DNA of 64,000 nucleotides from Nectonema munidae (taxonomy: Eukaryota; Nematomorpha; Nectonematoida; Nectonematidae), in NCBI GenBank assembly GCA_030549495.1, contig JAUIRK010000903.1:310001-374000 (forward strand), read 5' to 3'. The notes beneath the pieces are model-generated. The model did not search any database, was not told the origin of the DNA, and was given only the letters and a program-made list of their open reading frames with translations. Shown piece after piece: positions 10,668 through 22,487 of the stretch (positions are counted from its first letter, which is position 1; each line of letters starts with the position of its first letter). Made by a program: the position numbers and the translations under genes.

Positions 10668-12058
10668 TTTCTTATTAAAATAAAAAGCATTTACAATTAC
10701 CAGTTAAAATTAACCAAGATTGGCAGAATCAGCATCTGATACAAAAAGTCGACGGTCGACGATTCGTGAACATGCTGAGAAATAAATCTTAACTCGCAAT
10801 AACTTAAGCGAATTTAATATTTTAACCTTCGTAAGGACACAGTCTGTCTTTTTACTCCAATTGATTTATTCAACTTTATTTTCCTGCATTAAGTAAATAT
10901 TTGACCCATGTTGGAACTTTTATGTAAATTACCTGAAAAACAGAAAATTCGTTTATAAGTCAAATCCTTCTGTTTTTGCTTTACAATGTATTATAGAATT
11001 CTTGATGTAAATGCTTGTTATATGGGCTTTTTACTCTATTAATGTGTCCTTCGTGTAACTACAAATGAGTTTGTCCTATGAGGGAAAGGTGATTTATACC
11101 CCAGATGAATCCTAAATATTGACTTATATTATTGGGGTAGGGTCGACTTATCTATAGGTCCAACTTTACACCGAATTATACGGTAATTATAATAATTCAT
11201 GTAAAAATTGATGCAAATATTTCTGTAATTCTCAATATTGCCTAAATTCATGTAGATATAGCGAAAAATAATATTTATCTGATGAAAGTTAATACTAGTT
11301 ACCAATAGTTAACGCCAAAAGACTTCATATTTTATACATATTGTGGAAATTCGGTTTATTTTTATAACATATATACATATTGAATTGCAAATATTGTATA
11401 TTTAAAGAGTTTTACCTGTTTTATTCTTTTTGCGTTCTGTTAAATATGAAAATGAAAAAGTGAAAAATATAAATAAAAGTATGTTTTGATTTGAAGGTCA
11501 GAATTTCATGATGATTTAATTTCATTTAGCATAAAATGTGCATAACTAATTTATTTTAACGTTATTATTTGTTTGATCCAAAATGTATTCAAGAAGTAAA
11601 ATCGGGTGAAAATTTTTTTATAAAAATTTCAGCAAAAATAAATAACAATAATTGAGAATAAGAGTAATTATATTTTAACATCAGTGAAATTCATAAAAGG
11701 AATGTAAGAAGTTAGATGGTTATACGTTTTCGGCGAAGTGATGATAGAACGCATTCGTTTGTTTTGCATTAAATGTTCCCCAAATTTTTATAGAATCATA
11801 GGCCAAGTTTTAATATAAAAATCCTTCTTACTAAGACAAATTAAAATATGTGTAGAATATATTAAAACCATACTGCCGATTCTTGAACCATGAGAAGCAA
11901 CTAAAATATAAAAATGAATTAGGAAGATAATTATATTGTATTTAATATTTAAAAAAAAAGTTTTGTTTTAATAATTTTATTATATGCAAGTATATAAAAG
12001 AATTTATTTTTTTCAAAATGCATATCACGCTTGATTACTTGGACAAATAAAAATAAAA
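10668..12058 (+). repeat. U unit, alpha type, second piece (U2)
   Basis: This piece resumes the unit after LINE-B and closely resembles 14,470-15,820, 23,060-24,405 and 34,975-36,335. It carries the alpha-specific insert (10,826-11,084) and the conserved core TTTTACCTGTTTTATTCTTT near 11,409. It ends where LINE-C would begin, but here the LINE body is lost and only a LINE-D tail follows. Confidence 0.85.
10826..11084. mobile_element. Alpha-specific 259-bp MITE-like insert at a TTAA site
   Basis: This block is present in every alpha unit and absent from every beta unit. Its ends are imperfect inverted repeats, CCTTCGTAAGGACACAGT on the left and the reverse complement of TTTGTCCTATGAGGG on the right. 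The left flank is TTTTAA; beta units read through the empty site as TTTTAA-AGGCGAT or similar. A CC..GG terminus at TTAA is the pattern of piggyBac-type MITEs. The right TTAA is reduced to AA. Confidence 0.6.
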
Positions 12059-12479
12059 ATAAAACCTCAAGATTCATGAGAATTTTACAATTACCTTCCT
12101 TAAGGTTATATATTATATAACTCCTAGTAATCCTTAAGGTATAAAGTAGCTTCTTCTTTTAATGCCAATGTTCATTAATTTTAATAAATACTCTATTAAA
12201 AAATAAAGTTCTTCTCTAAACACATTTACATTTCTCAATACCAACTAAGTTCTCACACACCACAAACACACCTTTTTTAAATTTTTAACTCACATATATT
12301 CAGATGTTCAAAAGTTGTTTTTTGTAAACTGTTATTTCTGTATTCTTTTTAGTGATCTATTCTCAAGTTAGTTATTTTTAACTTAATAAATAAGTATTAG
12401 TTAAATTGTCATGATTCGAGTTTAGTTATTAGCTAGTTTTTTTAGAACCTTTGAATCGTAATATTTTAAATTCTTGAAT
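12059..12479 (+). repeat. LINE-D 3' tail (body deleted)
   Basis: The first 50 bases read RIHENFTITFLKVI, the last residues of the LINE-D ORF2 seen at 20,290-20,335 and 39,110-39,154. The rest (ACTCCTAGTAATCCTTAAGG, then the ACCACAAACACACC block) is the same 3' tail that precedes the beta unit at 20,330-20,690 and 39,160-39,500. The whole LINE-C body that separates alpha from this tail elsewhere is missing. Confidence 0.7.
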
Positions 12480-14235
12480 TTATGTATATTGATAATATAC
12501 AAATAGATTATTCTGCAATATACGCATTATGCTAAATAAATTTATTTTTTATACGATATATGATTTATATATAAGAAATTTTATAATGGATAATTTTTCC
12601 AATTGATGATTTCAAATATTTATGTTATGAATATGTATATTTCGGTTTATAGGTCGACCTTTTAATCCTTAAAAATCATCACAAAATTTTAGCTAGTCTT
12701 ATATAACAGTATAAAAGAGCGAAACTTTTGATTTTCTGTCATATATTTATAAGTAACTAAGCCTAATCTTATGCTGATACCTAAGACAACGTGGTGCAGA
12801 AACTAATGATATAAATTCTAAGGAATCCACCTCGGCTGTATTTTTTATTCCTCGTGGAAAAAAGAACTGTAAAAAATCAAAAGTGTTAAATAACAACAAA
12901 TAGAAAAACATCAAATATTTTATTTCTTACTAAAATAAATAAAAAGTGTTTACATTTACCAGTTAAAACTCACCAAAATTGCCAGAATCATCATCTGGTA
13001 CAAAAAGTCGGCGATCGAAGATTCGTCAGAATGCGGAGAAAGAAATCATAACACGTCAATAACATAGACAAGTTTCATATTTTAAATGGTCATTAATACC
13101 CCACATATTAGCTAAATCTTAAATATTGACTTAGATTATCGTGGGTCGACTTATCTGCAGATCGAACTATAAACCGAATTGTATGGTAATTATAATTCAA
13201 TTAGAAATTTGATGGAAATATTTCTGTAAATGTCAATATTGCCTCAAATCATGTAGATATAATAAAAAAAATAATATATATCTGATGAAAGTAAATACTA
13301 CTTAACAATAGTTAAAGCCAAATACTTCATATTTTATAAAGATTGTGAAACTTAGGGTTATTATAACTTATATATACCTATTAAATAGACATTTATTGTA
13401 TATTTAAAGAGTTTTACCTGTTTTATTCTTTTTACGTTCTGTTAAATATGAAAATGAAAAAGTAAAAAATATAAATAAAATATGTTTTGATTTGGGAGGT
13501 CAGAATTTCACGATAATTTAATTTCATTAAGCATAAAATGTGCATAACAAATTTATTTTAACGTTATTATTTGTTTGAAACAAAATGTATTTAGGAAAAT
13601 TAAATTGTGTAAAAAAAATTTATAAAAATTTCAAGAAAAATAAATAACAATAATTGAGAATAAGTGTAATTATATATTAACTGCAACCATCTGTGCACTT
13701 CATAGAAAGAATGAAAAAAGGTAGATAGTTTCAAGTTTTCGGCGAAGTGATAGATTACATTCTTTTGTTTAACAATAAATGTTTCACTAATTGTTATAGA
13801 ATCACAGGCGGGCACGTTTAAATATAAAAATTTTTCTTACTGAGACAAATTAAAATATGTGTTGAATATATTAAAATCATACTGCCTATTTTTGAACCAT
13901 GAGAAGCAACTAAAATATAAATATGAATTAAGAAAACAATTATATTTGGTTTAATATTTTTTTTATTTTTTTATTTTAATATTTTTGTGTTTAGACTTTA
14001 AATAAAACCAGTTTTTTAATTTTTATATTTATCTATTATGTGAAGTTTAAATGTATACACAAGTATATGAAAGAATTATTTTTTGACGTAATGGAAACAG
14101 ATAATAATCATTACTCTTGATCACTTGAACAAATAAAAAAAAGTTCCTAAAATTTTCAAAAGATCTTGATATCATCTCAATCCCGAAGAACAAGAGGAAG
14201 TGAAAAAAGAGGTCACGTGACCGCGTTGATTCAAT
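12480..14235 (+). repeat. U unit, beta type (U3)
   Basis: A full-length beta unit, nearly identical to 20,690-22,445. It lacks the alpha insert: the empty site reads TTTTAAATGGTCATTAATAC near 13,080. The conserved core lies at 13,411-13,440. At 14,233 it joins the next unit directly, with the hAT and piggyBac segments absent. The 71-codon minus-strand reading at 13,600-13,815 recurs only because the whole unit recurs. Confidence 0.85.
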
Positions 14236-15825
14236 CTTTTAATCATTAAAAATCATCCCAAAAGGGTAGGTAATCTTATATAACAGTAACAAAAAGCGAA
14301 AGTTTTGTTCTTCTGGCATATATTTATAAGTAACTAAGCCTGATCTTGGGCTGATACCGAAAACAGTTTAGTGCAAAAGCTACTGATTTAAATACTATAG
14401 AATCCAACCCTGCTGTATTTTTTAGTCCTAGTGGAACATGGTTCTTGTAAAAAAATCAAAGGTTTTTACCAGTTCAGAATCAGCATCTGATACAAAAAGT
14501 CGACGGTTGACGATTCGTGAACATGCTGAGAAATAAATCTTAACTCGCAATAACTTAAGCAAGTTTAATATTTTAACCTTCGTAAGGACACAGTCTGTCT
14601 TTTTACTCCAATTGATTTATTCAAAATTATTTTTCTGCATTAATTAAATATTTGACCCATTTTGGATCTTTTATGTAAATTACTTGAAAAGCAGAAAATT
14701 CGTTTAAAAATCAAATCCTTCTGTTTTTGGCTTACAATTTATTACTGACTTCTTGATGTAAATGCTTGTTATATGTGCTTTTTACTCTATTACTTTGTCC
14801 TTCGTGTAACTACAATTGAGTGTGTCCTGCGAGGGAAAGGCGATTTATAACACAGATGAATCGTAAATATTGACTTAGATTATTGGTGAGGGGTCGACTT
14901 ATCTATAGGTCGACCTATACACCGAATTATACGGTAAATATAATAATTCATTTAAAAATTTGATGCAAATATTTCTGTAATTCTCAATATTGCCTAAATT
15001 CTTGTAGATATAGCGGAAAAATAATATTTATCTGATGAAAGTTAATACTAGTTACCAATAGTTAACGCCAAAAGACTTCATATTTTATACATATTGTGAA
15101 AATTAGGTTTATTTTTATAATATATATACCTATTATTGACATGTATTGTATATTTAAAGAGTTTTACCTGTTTTATTCTTTTTGCGACCTGTTAATTATG
15201 AAAATGAAAAAATTTTGAGTGAAAAATATAAATAAAAGTATGTTTTGATTTGAAGGTCAGAATTTCATGATAATTTAATTTAATTTAGCATAAAATGTAC
15301 ATAACTAATTTATTTTAACGTTATTATTTGTTTGAATCAAAATGTATTCATGAAGTAAAATCGTGTGAAATTTTTTTATAAAAATTTCAGGAAAAATAAA
15401 TAACAATGATTGAGAATAAGAGTAATTATATTTTAACTGCAACCATCAGTGAAATTCATAAAAGGAATGTAAAAAGTTAGATGATTATACGTTTTCGGCG
15501 AAGTGATGACAGAACGCATTCGTTTGTTTTACAATAAATGTTCCCAACTTCGTATAGAATCATAGGCCAAGTTTTAATATAAAAATCCTTCTTACTAAGA
15601 CAAATTAAAATATGTGTAGAATATATTAAAAATATACTGCCGATTCTTGAACCATGAGAAGCAACTAAAATATAAAAATGAATTAGGAAGATAATTATAT
15701 TGTATTTAATATTTAAAAAAATGTCGTTTTAATAATTCTATTATGCGAAAGTATATGAAAGAATTTATTTTTTTTAAAATGCATATCACGCTTGATTACT
15801 TGGACAAATAAAAATAAAAATCTAA
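14236..15825 (+). repeat. U unit, alpha type (U4)
   Basis: An alpha unit that starts part way in, at TCTTTTAATCATTAAAAATC, and leads into LINE-C. It is very close to 22,840-24,410. The core motif lies at 15,161-15,190. Confidence 0.85.
14577..14835. mobile_element. Alpha-specific MITE-like insert, copy 2
   Basis: Same insert as at 10,826. The left end is CCTTCGTAAGGACACAGT after TTTTAA; the right end is GTGTCCTGCGAGGG before AAAGGCGAT. Confidence 0.6.
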
Positions 15826-16000
15826 CGAGCCTTGGTAAAATCAATAATGATTAACATGTTAAAAGAACACTCCAACTTATCTACAAGTACTACTCTGGCA
15901 AAAACATGATCTTTAATGCCCTACCTATCTTAAAAAATGTTCTGGACAATTTTAAAAAGATCTTCTATCAAATGATCTCAATCCCGAATAACCAGAGAAA

Positions 16001-16234
16001 GTGAACAAGTTAAGAGCTCAGGTGAAGGCGTTGATTCAAGACAATAAAGACAATTCAACTATATATGAATTAAGAGACAGTTCATTAAACGAGTTTCGAG
16101 TGATCAAGAAAAAAAGATCCCCATCAGATTTTACAAGCGACAGACGAAGTTATGGAATCTTCCCTTCAAATCAAATGACTTCTTCTCCAAGCGAACATAA
16201 AGTTACGTTCAACAATATTGTATACCAATTCTAA
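16001..16234 (+). pseudogene. ORF1-like segment ahead of LINE-C
   Basis: A 77-codon reading, NKLRAQVKALIQDNKDNST, IYELRDSSLNEFR, then a basic and serine-rich part (KKKRSPSDFTSDRR). Upstream the same frame continues across a stop as LNPE.PEK. Its first half is also the 3' edge of every U unit, where some copies read PEEQEEVKKLRGHVKALIQE without that stop, so it was once coding. The helical charged stretch could be an ORF1 coiled coil or an exon of something else. No zinc knuckle is visible and the family is not recognised. Confidence 0.4.
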
Positions 16235-16254
16235 CGTTTATCTTTTTTTTTAAA

Positions 16255-16990
16255 AGATTTTATTACCAAAGTTCTTCCAAAAAATAGGGGGCTGGTTATA
16301 CTTTTTATGATTTTTACTTCAATAATTTTGATAAAGTAACCATCAGTGCTTCTAAAACAAGGGGGATTATCGCCTTATTTAAAAGTCATAACGGTATCTC
16401 CTTTTGCTCCTTCTTATATTGAATACGTGTGTCTAGAGATGGAAAATAAAGGTAAAAACTTTATTGCCTGTCGCATCAATAGGAGCTCTTTGACCAATAT
16501 GGCTCACTCAACACATGAAATATTTCCTCTCTTTTCGAGCTTTCTTGACTTTTCAACTAAATCTACTTTAATTTTCATTGGCGATTTAATTATCATTTTA
16601 TTCCTTGTAACTGAGAAGACAGCATTAGTAAAAGAACTCTTCTGAAGTGAATTTCCTAGAATACCTAACTTCAAAGAATTTATTTCAATTAATTCTTCAA
16701 GATATAAGATTAGACAACATTGGAAAAGAAAATACTTTGGAGCTTTTAATTTACATATTTCCTTCAAATATTTCAAATACCAATTCTAAATTATCAGCAT
16801 TAGGAGGGAACGATCATAATTCTTATACCCTCTTTTTCCCACGATTATTTAATTAACGACAAGACCACTATCAAATATCATTCTGGTCAACACTTTCATT
16901 TCTACAAAATTGGAATATTTTATTTCTGGTGTAATTTTTTCTTCTTTATCTGACCATCTACCGATCTTTGCTTCCTTTAAATACGGGTCC
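16255..16990 (+). pseudogene. LINE-C AP endonuclease domain, copy 1
   Basis: The longest reading (16,346-16,645) has KQGGLSPYLKVITVSPFAPS, YIEYVCLEMENKGKNFIACR and KSTLIFIGD. The GDFN motif finishes in another frame. Upstream GAGYTFYDFYFNNFDK fits the GY.. block. Near 16,915-16,975 LEYFISGVIFSSLSDHLPIF holds the SDHLP catalytic-histidine block. Together these are the expected endonuclease blocks in order, over at least three frames. The overlapping minus-strand reading at 16,504-16,776 is a shadow. Confidence 0.75.
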
Positions 16991-17093
16991 TTCTTTTAAA
17001 AATAGTTATAAATGTATCAAGGAATATATTGATTTTTATAAACTGTACAACTATTTTAAAATTTAAAGTTGGGATAATTTTATTAATTTACAT

Positions 17094-18195
17094 TTGTCAG
17101 CCGCTGTAGCATCACAAATATTTTTAAAAATTCTTAATAGTACCAAGTTCAAATGTAGTTCAGTAACATATAAAAGGAACATATATAAAATGAAACAAAA
17201 TAAGTGGATGAATAATGAACTTCTTCGTATGGTAAAATTTAAATTTAATCTTTATAAGAACTTGATTAAAAACAAAAATAATAGCATCTACACTGACTTA
17301 TAAAATAAGTTCAATCGAGTGAATAAACATTTTAAGTATTTTATATGGATTGCAAAAGGTAATTATTACCATAGTTTTTTTAAAAAATTATCCAATTAAT
17401 AAAGTTTTGTGGAAAGAAATCAAAATTTTGAAAAAAAAAAAAGGTGATAATAGGATTGTTATTAAAACGGAAGAAAAATATATTGATGAAATACTTTTAC
17501 CTAGTGAATTTAGTAACATTTTAGAGAAAAAAAATAAGAATCTATCCAATGAGAAGGAATATATGGATAAGATACACGAATCATCGAATTCTTCGTTTGC
17601 TTTTAGAGAAATATCGTTAAATGTTGTACTTATCAATATTAATTCACTTAATAATAGTGAATGCCAAGATTTCTATGAATATCCTAAGTTAATTAAATTC
17701 TTATCTCCTATTATATCTTCTTCTTTAAGATATATTTTTAATAAATATTTACTAGAAGTGATGTTTGCTAACTCTTTTAAAATTTAAATGGTCATATTAA
17801 CTTTCAAAAAAGGTTCTAAATTTGACCTGAATAACTATAGACCTATCTCAATATTTCCATGGTTTTCTAAAGTGCTTGAACAAATTCTGTATAAAATCTT
17901 TATAATTTTATTTGAAAATAATCAACTTTTTTCATCCCCACAGTTTACTTTTAGGAATCTTATGTCAAATGAAAATCTACATTTAGTTTTTTAAATGAAG
18001 TAATTCGTTCTGAGAGCCTGAATTCTGACTGGATTTTTGTTTTTTTTTTGGATTTAACGAGTGCTTTTGATACTACTGCTCTGCGAAAAACTTGCTTCTT
18101 ATAAAATTAGTTGTTCTTCAATAAATCTCATTTTATCCTTTTTTAAATATAGAAATTCCTATGTTCAAAACAATAAAAAGAAGTATTAGCCTTCG
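17094..18195 (+). pseudogene. LINE-C reverse transcriptase, linker, fingers and start of palm, copy 1
   Basis: Readable parts are KQNKWMNNELLRMVKFKFNL, FKYFIWIAKGNYYHSFFK, EKYIDEILLPSEFSNILE, FKKGSKFDLNNYRPISIFPW and SKVLEQILYKI. These match the linker (KPW......LL) and the FKKG...NYRPISI fingers of non-LTR RT. LDL..AFDTTA follows near 18,050-18,080. Compared with copy 2, a piece with LGVPQGTVLRLLVFIIYLKD is deleted here just before the MULE. Several stops and frame changes are present. Confidence 0.8.
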
Positions 18196-18206
18196 CATAT
18201 GCCGGA

Positions 18207-18852
18207 TGGTTGCAGACGACTGCACCCGGGACAACTCCCCAGTGGACAACTACCCATCGATAACTGCCCGCTGGACAATTGCCCCCAGGACAACTGCCTC
18301 CCTTTTCTTGAAATTTTCCATCTTGACATTTTGTAAGTATTTCCTAAAGCACTACTTGTGTTGTTGAAGATTTACCGCAAACTAACAACGCCTTAAAAGG
18401 ATGGCATAACCATATGCAAGCAAGAATTACGCCATTTCATCCAAATATATGGAACTTTCTTGGAGTGTTGAGAGAATAACTCCTTTCGGTGTGACCATTC
18501 ATCAAAGATTGAGGGCAGCCAGTGCCTCCTAGACGGAAACTTTATCCGAATTCTAGTATTAGAATAGCAAACATTGTGCAAGACTCTATGAAGGCCGATG
18601 TGTTGGAATTTTTGAGATATATAGCCCACAATTTAAAATTCTTGTACGTTAAATCCTTTTTTAATATGTTTGCAACTTATACAAATTTAAGTATCTAATG
18701 TTATCTTTTTGAAATCACGTATTTTTATTAACAATAATAAAACATTGGTTTTTAATACCTTTTATTTGTTACCATTTCTTAAAAGGTGGGAAGCAGATGT
18801 CCTACGGGGGCAATTGTCCAGGGGCAGTTTTCGCGGGGTAGTTGTCCTGATA
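18207..18852 (+). mobile_element. Mutator-like (MULE) element, internally deleted, copy 1
   Basis: A 645-bp insert inside the LINE-C RT at the Tyr-Ala of the YADD box. Both ends carry subterminal repeats of GGACAACTGCCC and GGACAATTGCCC, in one orientation on the left (18,229-18,300) and inverted on the right (18,806-18,848). Flanks GCCGGAT and GCCGAT look like a worn target duplication of 7-9 bp, as for MULEs. Inside, near 18,383-18,640, it reads NNALKGWHNHMQARITPFHP, NIWNFLGVLRE and then SIRIANIVQDSM..VLEFLRYIAH. This pattern is known from the end of MULE transposases. The catalytic domain is missing. Confidence 0.7.
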
Positions 18853-19400
18853 ACGCCGATAATGTATCACTTTTTTTTAGAATGACTAATTGTAAAAAAG
18901 AAAGTTGTTTATCTTGTATTTTAAATCTAATGAAGTACAATAATCTTCATATTAACTTGTAAAGAACGAATCAATATTTTTTTTCTTCAAATTCTTGCAA
19001 TAAGAAAAATATGCATTGACTTTTGACGTATGTGATACAAAGGTAGAATTTTCAAAGTATATCAATTTTTTGGGTATAATTTTAGACGAAAAACTTTGAT
19101 GGGACCCTCATATTTCATACATTTCAAAGAAGTTAAGTGTAACTCTATCGATTTTTCGTAACATAAATTTCTTATTAATGTTTAAGTCCCTTGTAGAAAA
19201 TGCTTTGTGTTTTTTTTCAATAATAAGGGGAGGGCATGTTAACCTATACAGCATCTCTTTACTTCAGAAAAAAATTGTGAGATCAATTTTTTACTTGAAA
19301 TTCAATGCACACACTAACGAAAAATTTGTTTTAATGAATTGCAAGTTGAAGATTTATATAAATTGAAATTACTTAATTTTGCTTTAAAATTTTTATAAGG
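18853..19400 (+). pseudogene. LINE-C reverse transcriptase, remainder after the MULE
   Basis: The RT resumes with YADNVSLFFRMTN, then VEFSKYINFLGIILDEKL, WDPHISYISKKLS, and near 19,178-19,366 LLQKKIVRSIFYLKFNAHT. These are the end of the palm, thumb and C-terminal tail of non-LTR RT. The box reads ADN where ADD is expected. Frame changes and stops are present. Confidence 0.7.
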
Positions 19401-19425
19401 TTTGTTAATATAAAAATGGAAAATT

Positions 19426-20690
19426 TATTTGCTTTTTCTATGTAATAACTATAATCTGAGAAGTCCTCTCAAATTGAATGTTAGATCTCAATTATTACAT
19501 CTATTTCAAAACTGATTGAAAAATTAATTTATATTCGATTGTTTTTACCGAAAATTCATTGTATTACCATTTACTGTTTAAATTTACTTCTGGAAATCGC
19601 GTTGAATTTGATGGAACCTTATTTATTAAACAAGCGTCAAGCTGCCAGAATTAATGACACTTTATCTTCCCTCCTGTCTGAATAACTGGTGTGGCGAATG
19701 GGTCCATTCTGGCCCCATTATCTTTAATTTGTTTATAAATGATATCATTAATTGTTGTATCTCTGCGTTGTTGGGTATTGTAAGCTGATGATTTTACACA
19801 TTTTTCAGCCTGACTATTTCCTTGATTTCTTAAACTCTATATCTATCTAATTTAAGCACGCTTCCTTTCAAATGAATCCGAAAATTTTTTTTGTATGAAC
19901 TTCTATCGAAATAGTGTAAAAGAAAACTTTAATTCAGTATTGTGCAAATACGGCATACAAATAGTTAACAAATTCCATTTAATTGGTTTGTTCTTTTGAA
20001 ACATTACTTTTAATCTACCAGACTCTTTTTCTTCCACACTTAATTTACAGCATTCTTACTGCAGACATACTTCTATTTCCACCTTGTTCACATTAGAAAA
20101 AAAAGTCATGGGAACATTAAAATTTTAAAAGAGTAATGCACACACATCATTTACATTTAAAGCTCTCTTTTTCCTAAATTTACTCGATATATATAATCTT
20201 AAGTTAATTATTTTTACACATTAATATTAAACCTTTACGTTAGCGGAAATTTTCAATGGTATGATCATTTTTAGAACGGAAAAATTTAGGTTGATTCTTG
20301 AGGATTTTACAATTACCTTCCTTAAGGTTATATAACTCCTAGTAATCCTTAAGGTATAAATTAGCTTCTTCTTTTAATGCCAATGTTCATCATTGTTCAT
20401 TTTAAAAAATACTCCTTTAAAAAAATAAAGTTCTTCTCTAAAAACATTTACACTTCTCAATACCAACTAAGTTCTCACATACCACAAACACACCTTTTTT
20501 TTCAATTTTAAGCGCACATATATTCAGATATCTAAAGCTGTTTTTGTAAACTGTTATTTATGTATTTTTTTAGTGATCTATTATTATCAAGTTAGTTATT
20601 TTTAACTTAGTAATAGTTAAATTGTCATAATTCGAGTTTAGTTCTTAGCAAATTTTTTTAGAAGTTTTGTATCGTAATATTTTAAATTCT
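19426..20690 (+). mobile_element. LINE-D fragment with 3' tail, copy 1
   Basis: A second LINE lies directly behind LINE-C. It starts again with RT fingers (SIITSISKLIEKLIY, near 19,480), then GVANGSILAPLSLICL and an ADDFTHFS box (about 19,690-19,810), and the C-terminal tail up to about 20,335 (FTLEKKVMGTLKF, NAHTSFTFKALFFLNLLDIY). Since the fingers occur twice in a row, this is not a continuation of LINE-C. Its 3' tail (20,336-20,690) matches 12,106-12,480 and 39,160-39,500. The RT is heavily broken. Confidence 0.75.
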
Positions 20691-22487
20691 TGAATTTATG
20701 TATATTGATTTAGAATATACAAATATATTATTCTGCAATATACGCATTATGCTAACTAAATTTATATTTTATAGAATATATGAGCTATATATAAGAATTT
20801 TTATTATGGATAATTTTTCCAATTGATGATTTTAAATATTTATGTTATGAATATGTATATTTCAGTTTATAGGTCCACCTTTTAATCCTTAAAAATCATC
20901 CCAAAATTTTAGCTAGTCTTATATAACAGTATAAAAGAGCGAAACTTTTGATTTTCTGTCATATATTTATAAGTAACTAAGCCTAATCTTATGCTGATAC
21001 CTAAGACAACGTGGTGCAGAAACTAATGATATAAATTCTAAGGACTCCACCTCGGCTGTATTTTTTATTCCTCGTGGAAAAAGGAACTGTAAAAAATCAA
21101 AAGTGTTAAATAACAACAAATAGAAAAACATCAAATATTTTATTTCTTACTAAAATAAATAAAAAGTGTTTACATTTACCAGTTAAAACTCACCAAAATT
21201 GCCAGAATCATCATCTGGTACAAAAAGTCGGCGATCGAAGATTCGTCAGAATGCGGAGAAAGAAATCATAACACGTCAATAACATAGACAAGTTTCATAT
21301 TTTAAATGGTCATTAATACCCCATATATTAGCTAAATCTTAAATATTGACTTAGATTATCGTGGGTCGACTTATTTGCAGATCGAACTATAAACCGAATT
21401 GTATGGTAATTATAATTCAATTAGAAATTTGATGGAAATATTTCTGTAGATGTCAATATTGCCTCAAATCATGTAGATATAACAAAAAAATAATATATAT
21501 CTGATTAAAGTAAATACTACTTAACAATAGTTAATGCCAAATACTTCATATTTTATAAAGATTGTGAAATTTAGGGTTATTATAACTTATATATACCTAT
21601 TAAATAGACATTTATTGTATATTTAAAGAGTTTTACCTGTTTTATTCTTTTTGCGTTCTGTTAAATATGAAAATGAAAAAGTAAAAAATATAAATAAAAG
21701 TATGTTTTGATTTGGGAGGTCAGAATTTCAAGATAATTTAATTTCATTAAGCATAAAATGTGCATAACAAATTTATTTTAACGTTATTATTTGTTTGAAA
21801 CAAAATGTATTTAGGAAAATTAAATTGTGTAAAAAAAATTTATAAAAATTTCAAGAAAAATAAATAACAATAATTGAGAATAAGTGTAATTATATATTAA
21901 CTGCAACCATCTGTGCACTTCATAGAAAGAATGAAAAAAGGTAGATAGTTTCAAGTTTTCGGCGAAGTGATAGATTACATTCTTTTGTTTTACAATAAAT
22001 GTTTCACTAATTGTTATAGAATCACAGGCGGGCACGTTTAAATATAAAAATTCTTCTTACTGAGACAAATTAAAATATGTGTTAAATATATTAAAATAAT
22101 ACTGCCTATATTTGAACCATGAGAAGCAACTAAAATATAAAAATGAATTAAGAAAACAATTATATTAAGTTTAATATTTTTTTAATTTTTTTTTACTATT
22201 TTTGTGTTTAGACTTTAAATAAAATCAGTTTTTTAATTGTTATATTAATCTATTATGTGAAGTTTAAATTTATACACAAGTATATGAAAGAATTATTTTT
22301 TGACGTAATGGAAACAGATAATCATTACTCTTGATCACTTGAACAAATAAAAAAAAGTTCCTAAAATTTTCAAAAGATCTTGATATCATCTCAATCCCGA
22401 AGAACAAGAGGAAGTGAAAAAAGAGGTCACGTGACCGCGTTGATTCAAGAGAATAAAGCTAATTTAACTTTATATGTATTAATAAGC
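20691..22487 (+). repeat. U unit, beta type (U5)
   Basis: Nearly identical to U3 (12,480-14,230), at an offset of about 8.22 kb. The core motif lies at 21,630-21,660. It is followed by a short piece of the hAT 5' end. Confidence 0.85.

Larger units (their letters stand above)
15826..19425 (+). mobile_element. LINE-C, non-LTR retrotransposon, copy 1 (MULE inside)
   Basis: This LINE remnant follows an alpha unit. Parts in order are an ORF1-like segment (16,001-16,234), AP endonuclease (about 16,255-16,990), RT linker and fingers (17,094-18,195), a MULE insertion (about 18,207-18,852), and RT palm remainder to C-terminus (18,853-19,400). Copy 2 (24,411-26,895) is almost identical; copy 3 (36,339-38,355) is more diverged. 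The first two copies share the same MULE insertion, so they are products of segmental duplication, not of two retrotransposition events. Confidence 0.85.

Noticed and set aside
13600-13815. 71-codon minus-strand reading, repeated exactly at 21,820-22,035
   Set aside because: It recurs because the whole U unit is duplicated. Alpha units break the frame, and no domain is visible.
10668-14235. Alpha and beta units as LTRs of a retrovirus-like element
   Set aside because: No gag, protease, integrase, primer-binding site or polypurine tract was seen. The enclosed RT and endonuclease are of non-LTR type.
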